Positions 1 to 7,583 are shown, numbered from the stretch's first letter. The stretch: 34,573 bases of DNA from an uncultured Bacilli bacterium (GCA_944373145.1 CALWAL010000011.1:1-34573), one strand, 5' to 3'. Made by a program: numbers and translations. Notes: generated by a model not told the origin, from the sequence alone.

Positions 1-81
1 TCATATATATTTGAATATGGATATGAAATGCAAAAGGATTCACAAGCAAGAATGTATAATGAAAAAAATAATAATATATAA
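1..81 (+). CDS. 3' end of an unidentified gene (partial)
   Basis: Frame 1 is open from the window edge to a TAA at 79-81, giving the last 26 residues of a protein that ends in a polar, Asn-rich tail. A hairpin terminator follows about 45 bases later, which fits the end of a transcription unit. There is too little sequence to name a family. Confidence 0.45.
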   Translation, partial: SYIFEYGYEMQKDSQARMYNEKNNNI

Positions 82-124
82 GTAATTAATATTGGCTAAA
101 AATAATACAAATTACAATTTATAG

Positions 125-149
125 AGTAGATTTAAATCTACTTTTTTCT
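125..149 (+). terminator. Rho-independent terminator of the upstream unit
   Basis: A perfect 18-base palindrome (125-142, core GTAGATTTAAATCTAC) runs into a T tract. It separates the partial upstream gene from rbgA. Confidence 0.75.
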
Positions 150-162
150 TAGGGTGAAAACA

Positions 163-176
163 TGATATAATATAAT
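163..176 (+). promoter_or_regulatory. extended -10 promoter for rbgA
   Basis: TGA-TATAAT at 163-171, with a second overlapping TATAAT at 171-176. No good -35 hexamer is visible at the expected distance. It lies about 30 bases upstream of the start codon, just after the terminator. Confidence 0.6.
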
Positions 177-199
177 AGATTTATGAAGGAGTGACAAGT

Positions 200-1084
200 A
201 TGAGCAAAAATAAAAATGAGGAGGTTTACAAAATCGGTATCAACTGGTATCCTGGTCACATGGCTAAGACTAAAAGATTAATTTCTGAAAATTTGAATTT
301 AATAGATGTAATTTATGAAGTAATAGATGCTCGTATGCCGTTATCATCAAAGATAGTTGATATTGATGATTACACTAAAAATAAACCAAGAATTATGATT
401 ATGACTAAATATGATTTATGTGATAAAGAGGAAACTGATAAGTGGATTAAATATTACGAGGCTAAAGGTTACCAAGTATATCCTGCAGATTTAGAACATT
501 CACAAAATTTAAATGGTTTAATAAAATTAACTGAAAAAGTTATGATGGAAGAAAATAAAAAAAGAATAGATAAAGGAATGAATGTACGAAAAACGAGAAC
601 TTTAGTTGTAGGTATTCCAAATGTGGGAAAATCCACTTTGATAAATCGATTAGTTAAGAAAAAGGTTGTTAATGTTGGAAATAAACCGGGGGTTACAAAA
701 GAATTAAGTTGGATTAGAATTAGTGATTCCTTAGAATTATTAGATAGTCCAGGTATCTTATGGCCAAAATTTGAAGAAGAAACTATTGCCCTTAATCTTG
801 CTTCGTTAACGGCAATAAAAGAAGAAATTCTTCCCTTTGACAAAGTGGCCTTTTATATTTTAAAAACACTAGAAAAGTATTATCCTGACAAACTTTTTGA
901 ACGATATGGTGTGAAAAAAGTAGAATATGATAATTACGAAGAAGTTTTAGAAACAATTGGAAGAAGAAGAGGGTGCTTAATTCGCGGTGGTTGTGTTGAT
1001 TATGAAAAAGTCTATACGGTTGTGATAAATGATATTAAGAATGGAAATATTTGCGGTATAACTTTTGATAGATTTAATTTGTAG
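200..1084 (+). CDS. rbgA: ribosome biogenesis GTPase RbgA (YlqF)
   Basis: This is a circularly permuted GTPase that promotes late assembly of the 50S subunit. The N-terminus carries the family signature NWYPGHMAKT. The G4-type motif (TKYD, with Thr in place of the usual Asn) comes before the P-loop GIPNVGKS and the G3 motif DSPG, which is the permuted order expected of YlqF/RbgA. Length (294 aa) fits the family. A GTG at 191 is in frame but overlaps the AAGGAG ribosome binding site at 186-191; ATG 200 has proper spacing and is the better start. It is a single gene with its own promoter. In Bacillus the gene lies elsewhere (near rplS), so its position ahead of mrnC differs. Confidence 0.95.
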   Translation: MSKNKNEEVYKIGINWYPGHMAKTKRLISENLNLIDVIYEVIDARMPLSSKIVDIDDYTKNKPRIMIMTKYDLCDKEETDKWIKYYEAKGYQVYPADLEHSQNLNGLIKLTEKVMMEENKKRIDKGMNVRKTRTLVVGIPNVGKSTLINRLVKKKVVNVGNKPGVTKELSWIRISDSLELLDSPGILWPKFEEETIALNLASLTAIKEEILPFDKVAFYILKTLEKYYPDKLFERYGVKKVEYDNYEEVLETIGRRRGCLIRGGCVDYEKVYTVVINDIKNGNICGITFDRFNL

Positions 1085-1136
1085 TTTTTTAAATTTAGAG
1101 AATAAGAGCAATTTTATTTTCTTTTTTTTACTTAAA

Positions 1137-1145
1137 TGTTATAAT
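1137..1145 (+). promoter_or_regulatory. extended -10 promoter for the mrnC-rlmB-sigH unit
   Basis: TGT-TATAAT, 20 bases upstream of the mrnC start codon. The -35 region is only T-rich. Confidence 0.6.
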
Positions 1146-1165
1146 TGTATGGAAGTTGGTGAACT

Positions 1166-1540
1166 ATGGATGTAAAAAATAAAAATGCTTTAGCGCTCGC
1201 CTATATTGGCGATGCAATTTATGAAGTCTATATTCGTAAATACTTATTAGAGCGTGGATTAGAAAAAGTAAATAAATTGCAACGAGAAGCTATAAAGTAC
1301 GTGAGTGCTAAAGGTCAAGCTAAATATTTGCAAATGATGATTGATGAAGATTTTTTAACTGAAGAAGAATTGTTGATTGTGATGCGTGCGCGTAATCATA
1401 AAAATAATTCTCATCCACGTAATACTGATATTATTACTTATAAAAATGCAACTGGTTTAGAAGCTTTAATTGGCTATTTATATTTAAAAGATAATTTAAA
1501 TCGCTTAACAGAAATTATGAATTATATAAAGGAGAGATAG
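1166..1540 (+). CDS. mrnC: Mini-ribonuclease III (23S rRNA maturation)
   Basis: A stand-alone RNase III catalytic domain without a dsRNA-binding domain. In Bacillus the family matures 23S rRNA ends. The N-terminal signature ALAYIGDAIYEVYIR contains the catalytic Asp, and RARNHKNN is the second typical motif. At 124 aa it is slightly shorter than the B. subtilis protein. It is followed after one base by rlmB, the same order as in Bacillus (cysS-mrnC-rlmB-yacP-sigH), but cysS is not upstream here. Confidence 0.95.
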   Translation: MDVKNKNALALAYIGDAIYEVYIRKYLLERGLEKVNKLQREAIKYVSAKGQAKYLQMMIDEDFLTEEELLIVMRARNHKNNSHPRNTDIITYKNATGLEALIGYLYLKDNLNRLTEIMNYIKER

Positions 1541-1541
1541 G

Positions 1542-2240
1542 ATGTTAGTTTTTGGAAAAAATGTAGCTAACGAAGTATTAGACTCAAAGGAAAAAATAAA
1601 GCAAGTATATATTCAAGAAAATTTTAAGGATGAGGAAATTTTAAAAAAAATTAAACAAAACAAATTAAATATTCATGTTCTTTCTAAATTTGACATGGAT
1701 AAAAAAATATCAGGTTTACATCAAGGCGTTATTTTAGAAATTGAAGATTATAAGTATGCACAACTAGATGATGTGCTAAATTTAGAAAATCCTTTATTAG
1801 TTATTTTAGATCATATTGAAGACCCTCATAATTTTGGCGCCATCATTAGAACATGTGAAGCAGCTGGTGTTGATGGAATTATTATTCCTAGTGATCGTAG
1901 TGTTGAAGTAAATGGTACGGTAGTAAAAACAAGTGTTGGAACAACTGAAAATGTTCGGATTATTCGTGTAATCAATATTGTTAAAACTATGGAAACCTTA
2001 AAGAAGAAAGGCTTTTGGATTGTTGGAACTGATATGAACGGCGAAGATTATACTAAAATTGATTATCGTGGTAAGATTGCTATTGTATGTGGTAATGAAG
2101 GTAAAGGCATGAGTCATTTAGTTGAAAAAAAATGCGATTTTATAGCCAGTATTCCGATGAATGGGACAGTTAATAGTTTAAATGCTTCAGTTGCTACTGG
2201 GATTATTTTATTTGAAGCTGTTAAAATAAGAAAGGGGTAA
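1542..2240 (+). CDS. rlmB: 23S rRNA 2'-O-ribose methyltransferase RlmB (TrmH/SpoU family)
   Basis: A SPOUT-class methyltransferase predicted to methylate the 2'-OH of a guanosine in 23S rRNA using SAM. The N-terminal substrate-binding domain (about residues 1-75) is followed by the knotted domain with the three family motifs: DHIEDPHNFGAIIRT (motif 1), the GNEGKG loop (motif 2) and NGTVNSLNASVA (motif 3). Length 232 aa is normal. It begins one base after mrnC and ends three bases before the sigma factor gene, so the three are almost certainly cotranscribed. TrmH-family members are hard to separate by eye; the RlmB call rests on the synteny. Confidence 0.9.
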   Translation: MLVFGKNVANEVLDSKEKIKQVYIQENFKDEEILKKIKQNKLNIHVLSKFDMDKKISGLHQGVILEIEDYKYAQLDDVLNLENPLLVILDHIEDPHNFGAIIRTCEAAGVDGIIIPSDRSVEVNGTVVKTSVGTTENVRIIRVINIVKTMETLKKKGFWIVGTDMNGEDYTKIDYRGKIAIVCGNEGKGMSHLVEKKCDFIASIPMNGTVNSLNASVATGIILFEAVKIRKG

Positions 2241-2243
2241 GGT

Positions 2244-2858
2244 ATGGATTATCGTGATTATAATGATTATGAATTAATATCTTACATCAATGAAAATAAT
2301 GAAGAAGCAAATAATATTTTAATAAAAAAATATGAACCGTTGATTCATTCAATTGCTAATCGAATGCTTAAGTCATGTCCTTATATAGGCTTGGATGAAA
2401 GTGATTTAGTTCAAGAAGGAATGATTGGATTAAATCATGCCATAAGTTATTTTAATGAGCAAAGAGATATTATTTTTTATACGTATGCTAAGGCTTGTAT
2501 TGAACGTAAGATGATTAATACAATTATTGCTGCCAAAAGATTAAAACATCGAGCTCTTAATGAGTCAATTTCTCTAAACGTTGATGATGAAGATATTTCT
2601 TTTGATAAAATTTTGAAAGATGAACAATCTAACCCAGAACGTATTGTTGTTGATGAAGTAGAAACTGAAAAATTAATTGAAGCAATCCGCTTAACATTAA
2701 CTGATTTCGAATTACAAGTGTTTGAATTAATGTTGTCTTATTTTAAATATGGAGAGATTGCAGAAATTTTGGATAAGGACAAAAAACAAGTAGATAATGC
2801 CATGCAGCGAATAAAAAATAAAGTAAGAGAAAAATTAATTGAAATTAAAAATAATTGA
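2244..2858 (+). CDS. sigH: SigH-type RNA polymerase sigma factor
   Basis: A sigma-70 family protein of 204 aa. Region 2 is recognisable (about residues 48-100, with DLVQEGMIGL and the FYTYAKACIERKM segment), as is a C-terminal helix-turn-helix region 4 (about 150-200, KYGEIAEILDKDKKQVDNAMQR). Position after mrnC-rlmB and before secE-nusG is that of sigH in Bacillus, where it drives early stationary-phase and sporulation genes. The yacP gene that normally sits between rlmB and sigH is absent. There is no rpmG between sigH and secE either. The name rests on length and synteny; the regulon in this organism cannot be inferred. Confidence 0.85.
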   Translation: MDYRDYNDYELISYINENNEEANNILIKKYEPLIHSIANRMLKSCPYIGLDESDLVQEGMIGLNHAISYFNEQRDIIFYTYAKACIERKMINTIIAAKRLKHRALNESISLNVDDEDISFDKILKDEQSNPERIVVDEVETEKLIEAIRLTLTDFELQVFELMLSYFKYGEIAEILDKDKKQVDNAMQRIKNKVREKLIEIKNN

Positions 2859-2903
2859 TGGACTTTTGGACTATGCTTATATATAATAAATATAGGTGAT
2901 AAT

Positions 2904-3656
2904 ATGAAAGCATTGATAACAGGAGCTTCTTCAGGTTTAGGGCGAGAATTTGCAATTCAACTTAGTAATAGAGGATATGACCTTATTTTAGTTGCACGGC
3001 GAGAAGAACGTTTAAAAGAATTAAAGGAAATATTAACGACTGATGTTCAAATTATTTCCGCTGATTTATCTAGTGTTTTTAATTGTGCTAAATTGTTTGA
3101 TAAAATAAAAAATCAAGACATTGATGTTGTCATTAATAATGCTGGCTTTGGTTTAGCTTCCAAATTTGTCGATTCTAGTTTAGAAAGAGAACTAGATATG
3201 ATAGATTTAAATATAAAAACAGTTCATGTTCTTACTAAAAACTTTGTTCAAAAATTTATTGATCAAGATAAAGGGTATATTTTAAATGTTGCATCAGCAG
3301 CAGCTTTTCAACCAGGACCTTTAATGGCGACTTATTATGCAACTAAAAATTACGTTTATGCCTTAACGATGGCTGTAGCGGAAGAACTTCATAAAGATAA
3401 AAGCAATGTTTACATTGGTTGTCTTTGCCCAGGCCCGGTTAATACGGAATTTAATAAAGTAGCAAAAGTAGAATTCGCTCTAAAGGGTCTATCAAGTGAA
3501 TATGTTGTTAGATATGCATTAAAGAAAATGTTTAAGAAAAAGAAAACAATAATTCCTGGTTTTAAAATTAAAGTTGGTTATATATTATCTAAATTTGCTC
3601 CTATGTGTTTAAAATTGCCAACAGTTTATAAAATACAGCGAGCAAAAATAAAATAA
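2904..3656 (+). CDS. short-chain dehydrogenase/reductase (SDR family)
   Basis: A classical SDR of 250 aa with a Rossmann fold. The nucleotide-binding motif TGASSGLGREFA is at residues 7-18, NNAG marks strand 4, and the catalytic Ser-Tyr-Lys set appears as a serine in the VASAAA segment and YYATK. The Arg residues after strand 2 (RREER) suggest NADP(H) preference, which is inference. The substrate cannot be read from sequence; the C-terminal 'MKLPTVYK'-like basic tail resembles the DltE/YdfG group of acyl or short-chain alcohol oxidoreductases. It is inserted between sigH and secE, where Bacillus has rpmG, and probably has its own weak promoter at about 2876-2888. Confidence 0.88.
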   Translation: MKALITGASSGLGREFAIQLSNRGYDLILVARREERLKELKEILTTDVQIISADLSSVFNCAKLFDKIKNQDIDVVINNAGFGLASKFVDSSLERELDMIDLNIKTVHVLTKNFVQKFIDQDKGYILNVASAAAFQPGPLMATYYATKNYVYALTMAVAEELHKDKSNVYIGCLCPGPVNTEFNKVAKVEFALKGLSSEYVVRYALKKMFKKKKTIIPGFKIKVGYILSKFAPMCLKLPTVYKIQRAKIK

Positions 3657-3681
3657 AAATGGTATAAAAAACTCGTTTTTG

Positions 3682-3710
3682 TTGACAATATTCAAGTAAT
3701 ATGGTAGATT
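3682..3710 (+). promoter_or_regulatory. sigma-A promoter for secE-nusG
   Basis: TTGACA (3682-3687), 17-base spacer, TAGATT (3705-3710) with a TGG extension. Consensus -35 and extended -10. Confidence 0.8.
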
Positions 3711-3766
3711 ATTGTTAGACACGAACAGTGTTTTTATTTTGAATAAAAATGAAATGTAGGTGGAAT

Positions 3767-3946
3767 ATGAAAAAAGTAGTACAATTTTTCTTAGGTGTAA
3801 AAAAAGAAATGTCTAGAGTTAGATTCCCAAATCGTAAAGAAATGGTAACTTATTCAATTGCAACAATATCTTTTATTGTTATATTTGCTTTGTTTTTTGT
3901 TGGAACAGATGCAATTTTGGGAGCAATTATGGAGGCTTTTAACTAA
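3767..3946 (+). CDS. secE: preprotein translocase subunit SecE
   Basis: The small essential SecYEG subunit, 59 aa, with one C-terminal transmembrane helix (about residues 30-52) preceded by the family's conserved amphipathic segment (KKEMSRVRFPNRKEM). ATG 3749 is in frame upstream, but ATG 3767 follows an AGGTGG ribosome binding site and gives the standard MKKV start. The stop overlaps the nusG start (TAATG), so translation is coupled. Confidence 0.95.
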   Translation: MKKVVQFFLGVKKEMSRVRFPNRKEMVTYSIATISFIVIFALFFVGTDAILGAIMEAFN

Positions 3947-4482
3947 TGGAAAAAGAATGGTATGTAGTTAATACTTATTCTGGGCACGAGAATAAGGTAA
4001 AAGAAAAGCTAGAAATGCGTGCTAGTACAATGGGTATGGAAGACTATATTTTACGTATAGTTGTTCCAGAAGAAAAAACTATCGAAATTAAAGATGGTGT
4101 CCAAAAAGAAAAAGTATCTAAAATGTTTCCTGGATATATATTAGTTGAGATGGTTATGACTGATGAAGCGTGGTTTGTTGTGCGTAACACACCTGGTGTT
4201 ACGGGGTTTATTGGCTCATCTGGTAAGGGTGCTAAACCATTCCCATTAACACCACAAGAAGTAGATAAAATACTAGGAAGTATGGGATTGAGTCGACTTG
4301 ATATTGGTAATGAAATTCAAGTTGGTGATACGGTTAAGGTTATTAATGGTGCTTTTTCTAATATGTATGGAAAAGTTAAGAATATTGATTTAGGTGAACA
4401 AAAATTAGAATTAGCACTTGATTTGTTTGGTCAGGAGACGATTGTAGAAGTTGATTTCACTGAAATAGAAAAAACAAATTAA
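3946..4482 (+). CDS. nusG: transcription termination/antitermination factor NusG
   Basis: Binds the RNA polymerase clamp and modulates pausing and termination. The NGN domain is at about residues 1-110 (WYVVNTYSGHENKVKE, then FPGYILVEM and RNTPGVTGFIG). The C-terminal KOW domain is at about 125-178 (VGDTVKVINGAFSNMYGKV). Length 178 aa matches the family. It overlaps secE by one base, with GGAGG at 3931-3935 inside the end of secE as its ribosome binding site. Confidence 0.97.
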   Translation: MEKEWYVVNTYSGHENKVKEKLEMRASTMGMEDYILRIVVPEEKTIEIKDGVQKEKVSKMFPGYILVEMVMTDEAWFVVRNTPGVTGFIGSSGKGAKPFPLTPQEVDKILGSMGLSRLDIGNEIQVGDTVKVINGAFSNMYGKVKNIDLGEQKLELALDLFGQETIVEVDFTEIEKTN

Positions 4483-4485
4483 TTA

Positions 4486-4514
4486 TTTACAAATAGTTGT
4501 TTTTATGTTATTAT
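4486..4514 (+). promoter_or_regulatory. promoter for rplK-rplA
   Basis: TTTACA (4486-4491), 17-base spacer, TGT-TATTAT (-10 at 4509-4514). It starts a long 5' leader of roughly 90 bases before rplK. Confidence 0.7.
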
Positions 4515-4548
4515 TATATGGCTATATTATTTTTTTGATATAGATTTA

Positions 4549-4584
4549 GTGGGAGATTTGTTATTGCGGATTCATTTGAACCAC
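4549..4584 (+). promoter_or_regulatory. L1-type autoregulatory leader element upstream of rplK
   Basis: GTGGGAG at 4549-4555 and TTGAACCAC at 4576-4584 frame a short internal helix (about 4555-4560 with 4567-4572). GTGG pairs with CCAC. The arrangement resembles the ribosomal protein L1 binding site of 23S rRNA, where GGUGGGAGG faces GAAAUACCACC. It lies 16 bases upstream of the rplK ribosome binding site. Ligand identity is inferred from motif resemblance and gene context. Confidence 0.6.
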
Positions 4585-4614
4585 GGCGAAAAAATTTAAT
4601 AGGAGGTGTTTTTC

Positions 4615-5037
4615 GTGGCACAATTAGTGAAGAAAATTAAATTACAAATTCCAGCAGGTAAGGCAACACCAGCTCCACCAGTAGGAACTGTTTTAGGACC
4701 AGCCGGAATTAACTTACAAGAATTTTGCACCAAATATAATGATGCAACTAAAGATAAAATGGGAGATATTCTTCCAGTAGAAATTTCAGTATTTGATGAT
4801 AGGACTTTTAGTTTTATAATTAAAACGCCACCAACTGCATTCTTAATTAAGAAAGTTGGTAATGTTAAAAAAGGTTCTACAAAAGGTAAAAATGAAATTG
4901 TTGGAAAACTTACAAAAGAACAAGTTAGAGAAATTGCTGAAATTAAATTACCAGATTTAAATTGCTATACAGTAGAAGAAGCTATGAAGATAGTAGAAGG
5001 TACTGCTATTAACATGGGTGTTTCAATTGTTGATTAA
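4615..5037 (+). CDS. rplK: 50S ribosomal protein L11
   Basis: Part of the GTPase-associated centre, binding the 23S rRNA stalk base. The N-terminal domain begins KIKLQIPAGKATPAPPVG with the typical GPAGIN loop. The C-terminal RNA-binding domain (about residues 70-140) includes KTPPTAFLIKK. Length 140 aa is normal. An in-frame GTG at 4606 lies inside the AGGAGG ribosome binding site (4601-4606); the GTG at 4615 has correct spacing and gives the canonical MAQLVKK start. It leads an rplK-rplA pair. Confidence 0.97.
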   Translation: MAQLVKKIKLQIPAGKATPAPPVGTVLGPAGINLQEFCTKYNDATKDKMGDILPVEISVFDDRTFSFIIKTPPTAFLIKKVGNVKKGSTKGKNEIVGKLTKEQVREIAEIKLPDLNCYTVEEAMKIVEGTAINMGVSIVD

Positions 5038-5054
5038 AAAAAATAATTTAATGT

Positions 5055-5110
5055 AACCTAACATAGGTTGACCTATGTGGGAGGAAATCCGCTTTCCATC
5101 ACTACCACAC
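5055..5110 (+). promoter_or_regulatory. second L1-type leader element, upstream of rplA
   Basis: TGTGGGAGG at 5076-5084 pairs through TGTGG/CCACA with 5105-5109. The helix encloses a hairpin of GGAAA (5083-5087) and TTTCC (5093-5097). GTGGGAGG and CTACCAC match the two sides of the L1 site of 23S rRNA. Upstream are competing helices: AACCTA (5055-5060) with TAGGTT (5064-5069), and ACATAGGT (5061-5068) with ACCTATGT (5071-5078). The second of these would take over part of the L1-site stem. The rplA ribosome binding site follows immediately at 5111-5117. Confidence 0.65.
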
Positions 5111-5125
5111 GAGGAGGTTAAAAAA

Positions 5126-5821
5126 ATGAAAAAAGGAAAAAAATATGTAGAAGCTGCTGCTAAAATTGAAAAGAATAAACTTTATACCAAAGAGGAAGCA
5201 GTAAAGTTAGTAAAAGAAACAAGTACAGCTAAATTTGATGAATCAGTTGAATTAGTATTGAGATTAAATCTTGATCCTAAAAAAGCTGATCAACAATTAA
5301 GAGGAGCAACAGTATTACCAAATGGTATAGGTAAAACTAAAAAAGTATTAGTATTAGCAAAGGGAGATCAAGCTGCACAAGCAAGAGAAGCAGGCGCTGA
5401 TTATGTTGGCGATACTGATATGATTGAAAAGATAGAAAAAGAAAACTGGTTCGATTTTGATGTTATGATTGCAACCCCAGATATGATGCCACAATTAGGA
5501 AAAATCGGACGTATTTTAGGGCCACGTGGTTTAATGCCAAACCCAAAAACAGGAACGGTTACAATGGATACTAAAAGAGCTGTTGAAGATGTTAAAAAGG
5601 GTCGCGTTGAATATCGTACTGATAGTTATGGTAATGTTGCTGTATCAATCGGTAAAGTTTCATTTGATGCTGATAAATTATTAGGTAATTTAGAAGCGTT
5701 CGTTGGTTTAATTGTTAAGACTAAACCAGCAGTTGTAAAAGGTAAATACATTAAAAACATCAGCATTGCTACAACAATGGGGCCTGGAATTAAAATAAAC
5801 CCAGATAGTTTTGATTTTTAA
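5126..5821 (+). CDS. rplA: 50S ribosomal protein L1
   Basis: Builds the L1 stalk next to the E site and is a known translational repressor of its own operon. The ATG at 5126 follows GAGGAGG (5111-5117) and gives a standard 231-aa protein starting MKKGKKYV. The longer frame from 5075 would translate the leader structure and is rejected. Family signature segments are present: [12 protein letters not shown], and [14 protein letters not shown] in the central domain. It lies 88 bases after rplK. The intervening structured leader suggests control by L1 itself. Confidence 0.97.
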   Translation: MKKGKKYVEAAAKIEKNKLYTKEEAVKLVKETSTAKFDESVELVLRLNLDPKKADQQLRGATVLPNGIGKTKKVLVLAKGDQAAQAREAGADYVGDTDMIEKIEKENWFDFDVMIATPDMMPQLGKIGRILGPRGLMPNPKTGTVTMDTKRAVEDVKKGRVEYRTDSYGNVAVSIGKVSFDADKLLGNLEAFVGLIVKTKPAVVKGKYIKNISIATTMGPGIKINPDSFDF

Positions 5822-5823
5822 TA

Positions 5824-5852
5824 TTTACAAATAAAAAAAAATATGTTATAAT
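5824..5852 (+). promoter_or_regulatory. promoter for the rplJ-rplL unit
   Basis: TTTACA (5824-5829), 17-base spacer, TGT-TATAAT (-10 at 5847-5852), starting directly behind the rplA stop codon. Confidence 0.8.
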
Positions 5853-5857
5853 ATGCT

Positions 5858-5970
5858 CGTTGAGCGAGAATAGTACCGTAGACAGTAGGTGACGTAGTCT
5901 TAATTTCCTACCGAGGAACTTAAATTTATTTAAGGAAACTCTAAGTCCCTACGGCAAGTAGGGACTTTTT
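5858..5970 (+). promoter_or_regulatory. L10 leader with attenuator
   Basis: The segment GTAGACAGTAGGTG (5878-5891) and its partner CCTACCGAGGA (5908-5918) are the hallmarks of the L10(L12)-binding leader found before rplJ in Firmicutes. A 10-bp hairpin follows (AAGTCCCTAC 5943-5952, GTAGGGACTT 5958-5967) and ends in a short T run, which fits an intrinsic attenuator. The expected logic is that free L10-L12 complex binds the leader and lowers rplJ-rplL expression; this is established for the family and inferred here. Confidence 0.85.
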
Positions 5971-6003
5971 GACGGTATTACACAAAATAAGAGGAGGTGT
6001 AAT

Positions 6004-6498
6004 ATGGCTAATCAAAAAATACTAGATCAAAAGCAAGAAGTTGTTAATGAAATTACAGAAAATGTAAAAAAATCTAATTCATTTATTTTCTTAGAAAATC
6101 ATGGCTTAACAGTTGCTGAAACTATGGAATTGAGAAGAAATTTGAGAAAATCTAATTCTGAATTAAAGATTTACAAAAATACATTAGTAGCTCGTGCTTT
6201 AAATTCTCTAAACATCGATTTAGCATCAGAATTAAATGGCCCAAAATTAGTCGTTTTTGGTACTGATACTATTGAACCAATTAAAGCTGTAGCTGAATTT
6301 ATGAAAAAACATCCAAATTTAGAAATGAAAGTTGGTATTGTTGATGGAGAAATTACTGATCTAGAGACACTAGAAAAATTAGCTACTATCCCATCAAGAG
6401 AGGGATTGCTTACTATGTTTGCTGGTGGTTTAATGGGAATTGCTAGAGATTTTGCAATTTGCTTAGACTTACATGCTAAAAATTTAGAAGAAAAATAA
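6004..6498 (+). CDS. rplJ: 50S ribosomal protein L10
   Basis: Stalk base protein that carries the L7/L12 dimers. 164 aa, typical. The N-terminal rRNA-binding domain holds the conserved LRRNLRKSNSELKIYKNTL segment. The C-terminal helix that binds L12 follows about residue 135. The ribosome binding site GAGGAGGTG is ideal. It is preceded by the L10 leader and followed 32 bases later by rplL. Confidence 0.97.
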   Translation: MANQKILDQKQEVVNEITENVKKSNSFIFLENHGLTVAETMELRRNLRKSNSELKIYKNTLVARALNSLNIDLASELNGPKLVVFGTDTIEPIKAVAEFMKKHPNLEMKVGIVDGEITDLETLEKLATIPSREGLLTMFAGGLMGIARDFAICLDLHAKNLEEK

Positions 6499-6530
6499 TT
6501 ATATAAACAAAAAATAAAGGAGGAAATAAA

Positions 6531-6902
6531 ATGGCAAAATTAAGTGCAAAAGAAATTATTGATTCTTTAAAAGAAATGACTCTTTTAGAGATTAAAGAAG
6601 TAGTAGATTTAATGAAGGAGGAGTTTGGAGTTGATCCATCAGCTGTTGCTGTTGCTGCACCTGCTTCTACAGAAGAAGCTGCTTCAGAAGGACCAAGTTC
6701 ATTTGATGTAGTTTTAGCATCTGCTGGTCCAAACAAAATCAACGTTATCAAATTAATTAAAGAAATTACTGGTTTAGGTTTAGGAGAATCTAAAGCAATT
6801 GCTGATAACGGTGGAGTTATTAAAGAAAAAGTTGCTACTGATGAAGCTAATGAAATTAAAGCTAAATTTGAAGAAGCTGGCGCTACTATCGAATTAAAAT
6901 AA
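6531..6902 (+). CDS. rplL: 50S ribosomal protein L7/L12
   Basis: The multicopy stalk protein that recruits translational GTPases. The N-terminal dimerisation domain (about residues 1-35) is followed by an Ala/Glu-rich hinge (about 38-55). The globular C-terminal domain has the invariant KINVIKLIKEITGLGLGESKAI stretch in two overlapping parts. Length 123 aa is normal. AAAGGAGG gives a strong ribosome binding site, in line with its high stoichiometry. Confidence 0.97.
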   Translation: MAKLSAKEIIDSLKEMTLLEIKEVVDLMKEEFGVDPSAVAVAAPASTEEAASEGPSSFDVVLASAGPNKINVIKLIKEITGLGLGESKAIADNGGVIKEKVATDEANEIKAKFEEAGATIELK

Positions 6903-6921
6903 TTAATTTATGAATTGTTTT

Positions 6922-6960
6922 AGCCTATGCCGATTTTTTCGGCATGGGCTTTAACCGTTT
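6922..6960 (+). terminator. hairpin terminator/attenuator after rplL
   Basis: A 12-bp stem (AGCCTATGCCGA 6922-6933 with TCGGCATGGGCT 6939-6950, one GU pair, loop TTTTT). The T run right after the stem is short, so partial readthrough into the methyltransferase and rpoB is plausible, as described for the rplL-rpoB gap in other bacteria. Confidence 0.7.
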
Positions 6961-6986
6961 TTTAAGTATTGATATAGAGGTGGCAA

Positions 6987-7583
6987 ATGGCACATTACTT
7001 TGAAAATGAAGGACTTGCTAAAAGTGATGAAAAAAGCACAAAAGCAATCATTCAAGACAAACTCTTTACTTTTATTACAGATCACAATGTGTTTTCTAAA
7101 AATGGTCTTGACTTTGGAACAAGAACGCTTCTAGAAAGCATAGATGTGAATAATATAAAGGGAAATATTTTAGATTTTGGATGTGGTTATGGACCAATAG
7201 GCATTTTTTTGGCTAGTCATGGTTTAACAGTTGATATGATTGATATAAATATTAGAGCTTTAAATTTGACTAAAAAAAATGCCAAAATAAATAAAGTTCA
7301 TGCTAATATATTTGAAAGTAATATTTATGAAAATGTTGTAAAAAAATATGACTATATTATTACAAATCCACCCATTCGAGTAGGTAAGAAAATTTTATAC
7401 GAAATATTATTTGAAGCACAAAAATATTTAGTTAAAGGTGGGCATTTGATTTTTGTTATTCACAAGGATCAGGGCGCTAAATCTGTTGTAAAAGATTTAG
7501 AAAAAAAATATTATGTAAAAATTTTAGAAAAAAATAAGGGCTTTTATGTAATTGATTGCGAGAATTTATTGACAACTTGTTAG
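6987..7583 (+). CDS. class I SAM-dependent methyltransferase (RsmC-like, YbxB position)
   Basis: 198 aa. The SAM-binding motif I reads LDFGCGYGPIG (about residues 62-72), the acidic end of strand 2 is DMIDIN, and the base-flipping catalytic motif is NPPIRVGK. That NPPI motif is typical of N2-guanine rRNA methyltransferases such as RsmC. The gene sits between rplL and rpoB exactly where Bacillus carries ybxB, which supports orthology. Target nucleotide is unproven. The rpoB promoter begins inside its last codons. Confidence 0.88.
   Translation: MAHYFENEGLAKSDEKSTKAIIQDKLFTFITDHNVFSKNGLDFGTRTLLESIDVNNIKGNILDFGCGYGPIGIFLASHGLTVDMIDINIRALNLTKKNAKINKVHANIFESNIYENVVKKYDYIITNPPIRVGKKILYEILFEAQKYLVKGGHLIFVIHKDQGAKSVVKDLEKKYYVKILEKNKGFYVIDCENLLTTC

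Noticed and set aside
1098..1130. Terminator after rbgA
   Set aside because: AATAA/TTATT pairing is weak and imperfect; the following T run alone is not enough to call it.
3667..3680. Terminator between the SDR gene and secE (AAAAACTCGTTTTT)
   Set aside because: The dyad has only a two-base centre and weak AT pairing, so a stable hairpin is doubtful.
5075..5125. Longer start for rplA
   Set aside because: It would translate the L1-type leader and lies ahead of a GAGGAGG site that fits ATG 5126; the shorter form matches L1 length.
6476..6751. Minus-strand open frame opposite rplL
   Set aside because: It is antisense to the highly conserved rplL, has no ribosome binding site, and its residues follow from rplL codon composition.
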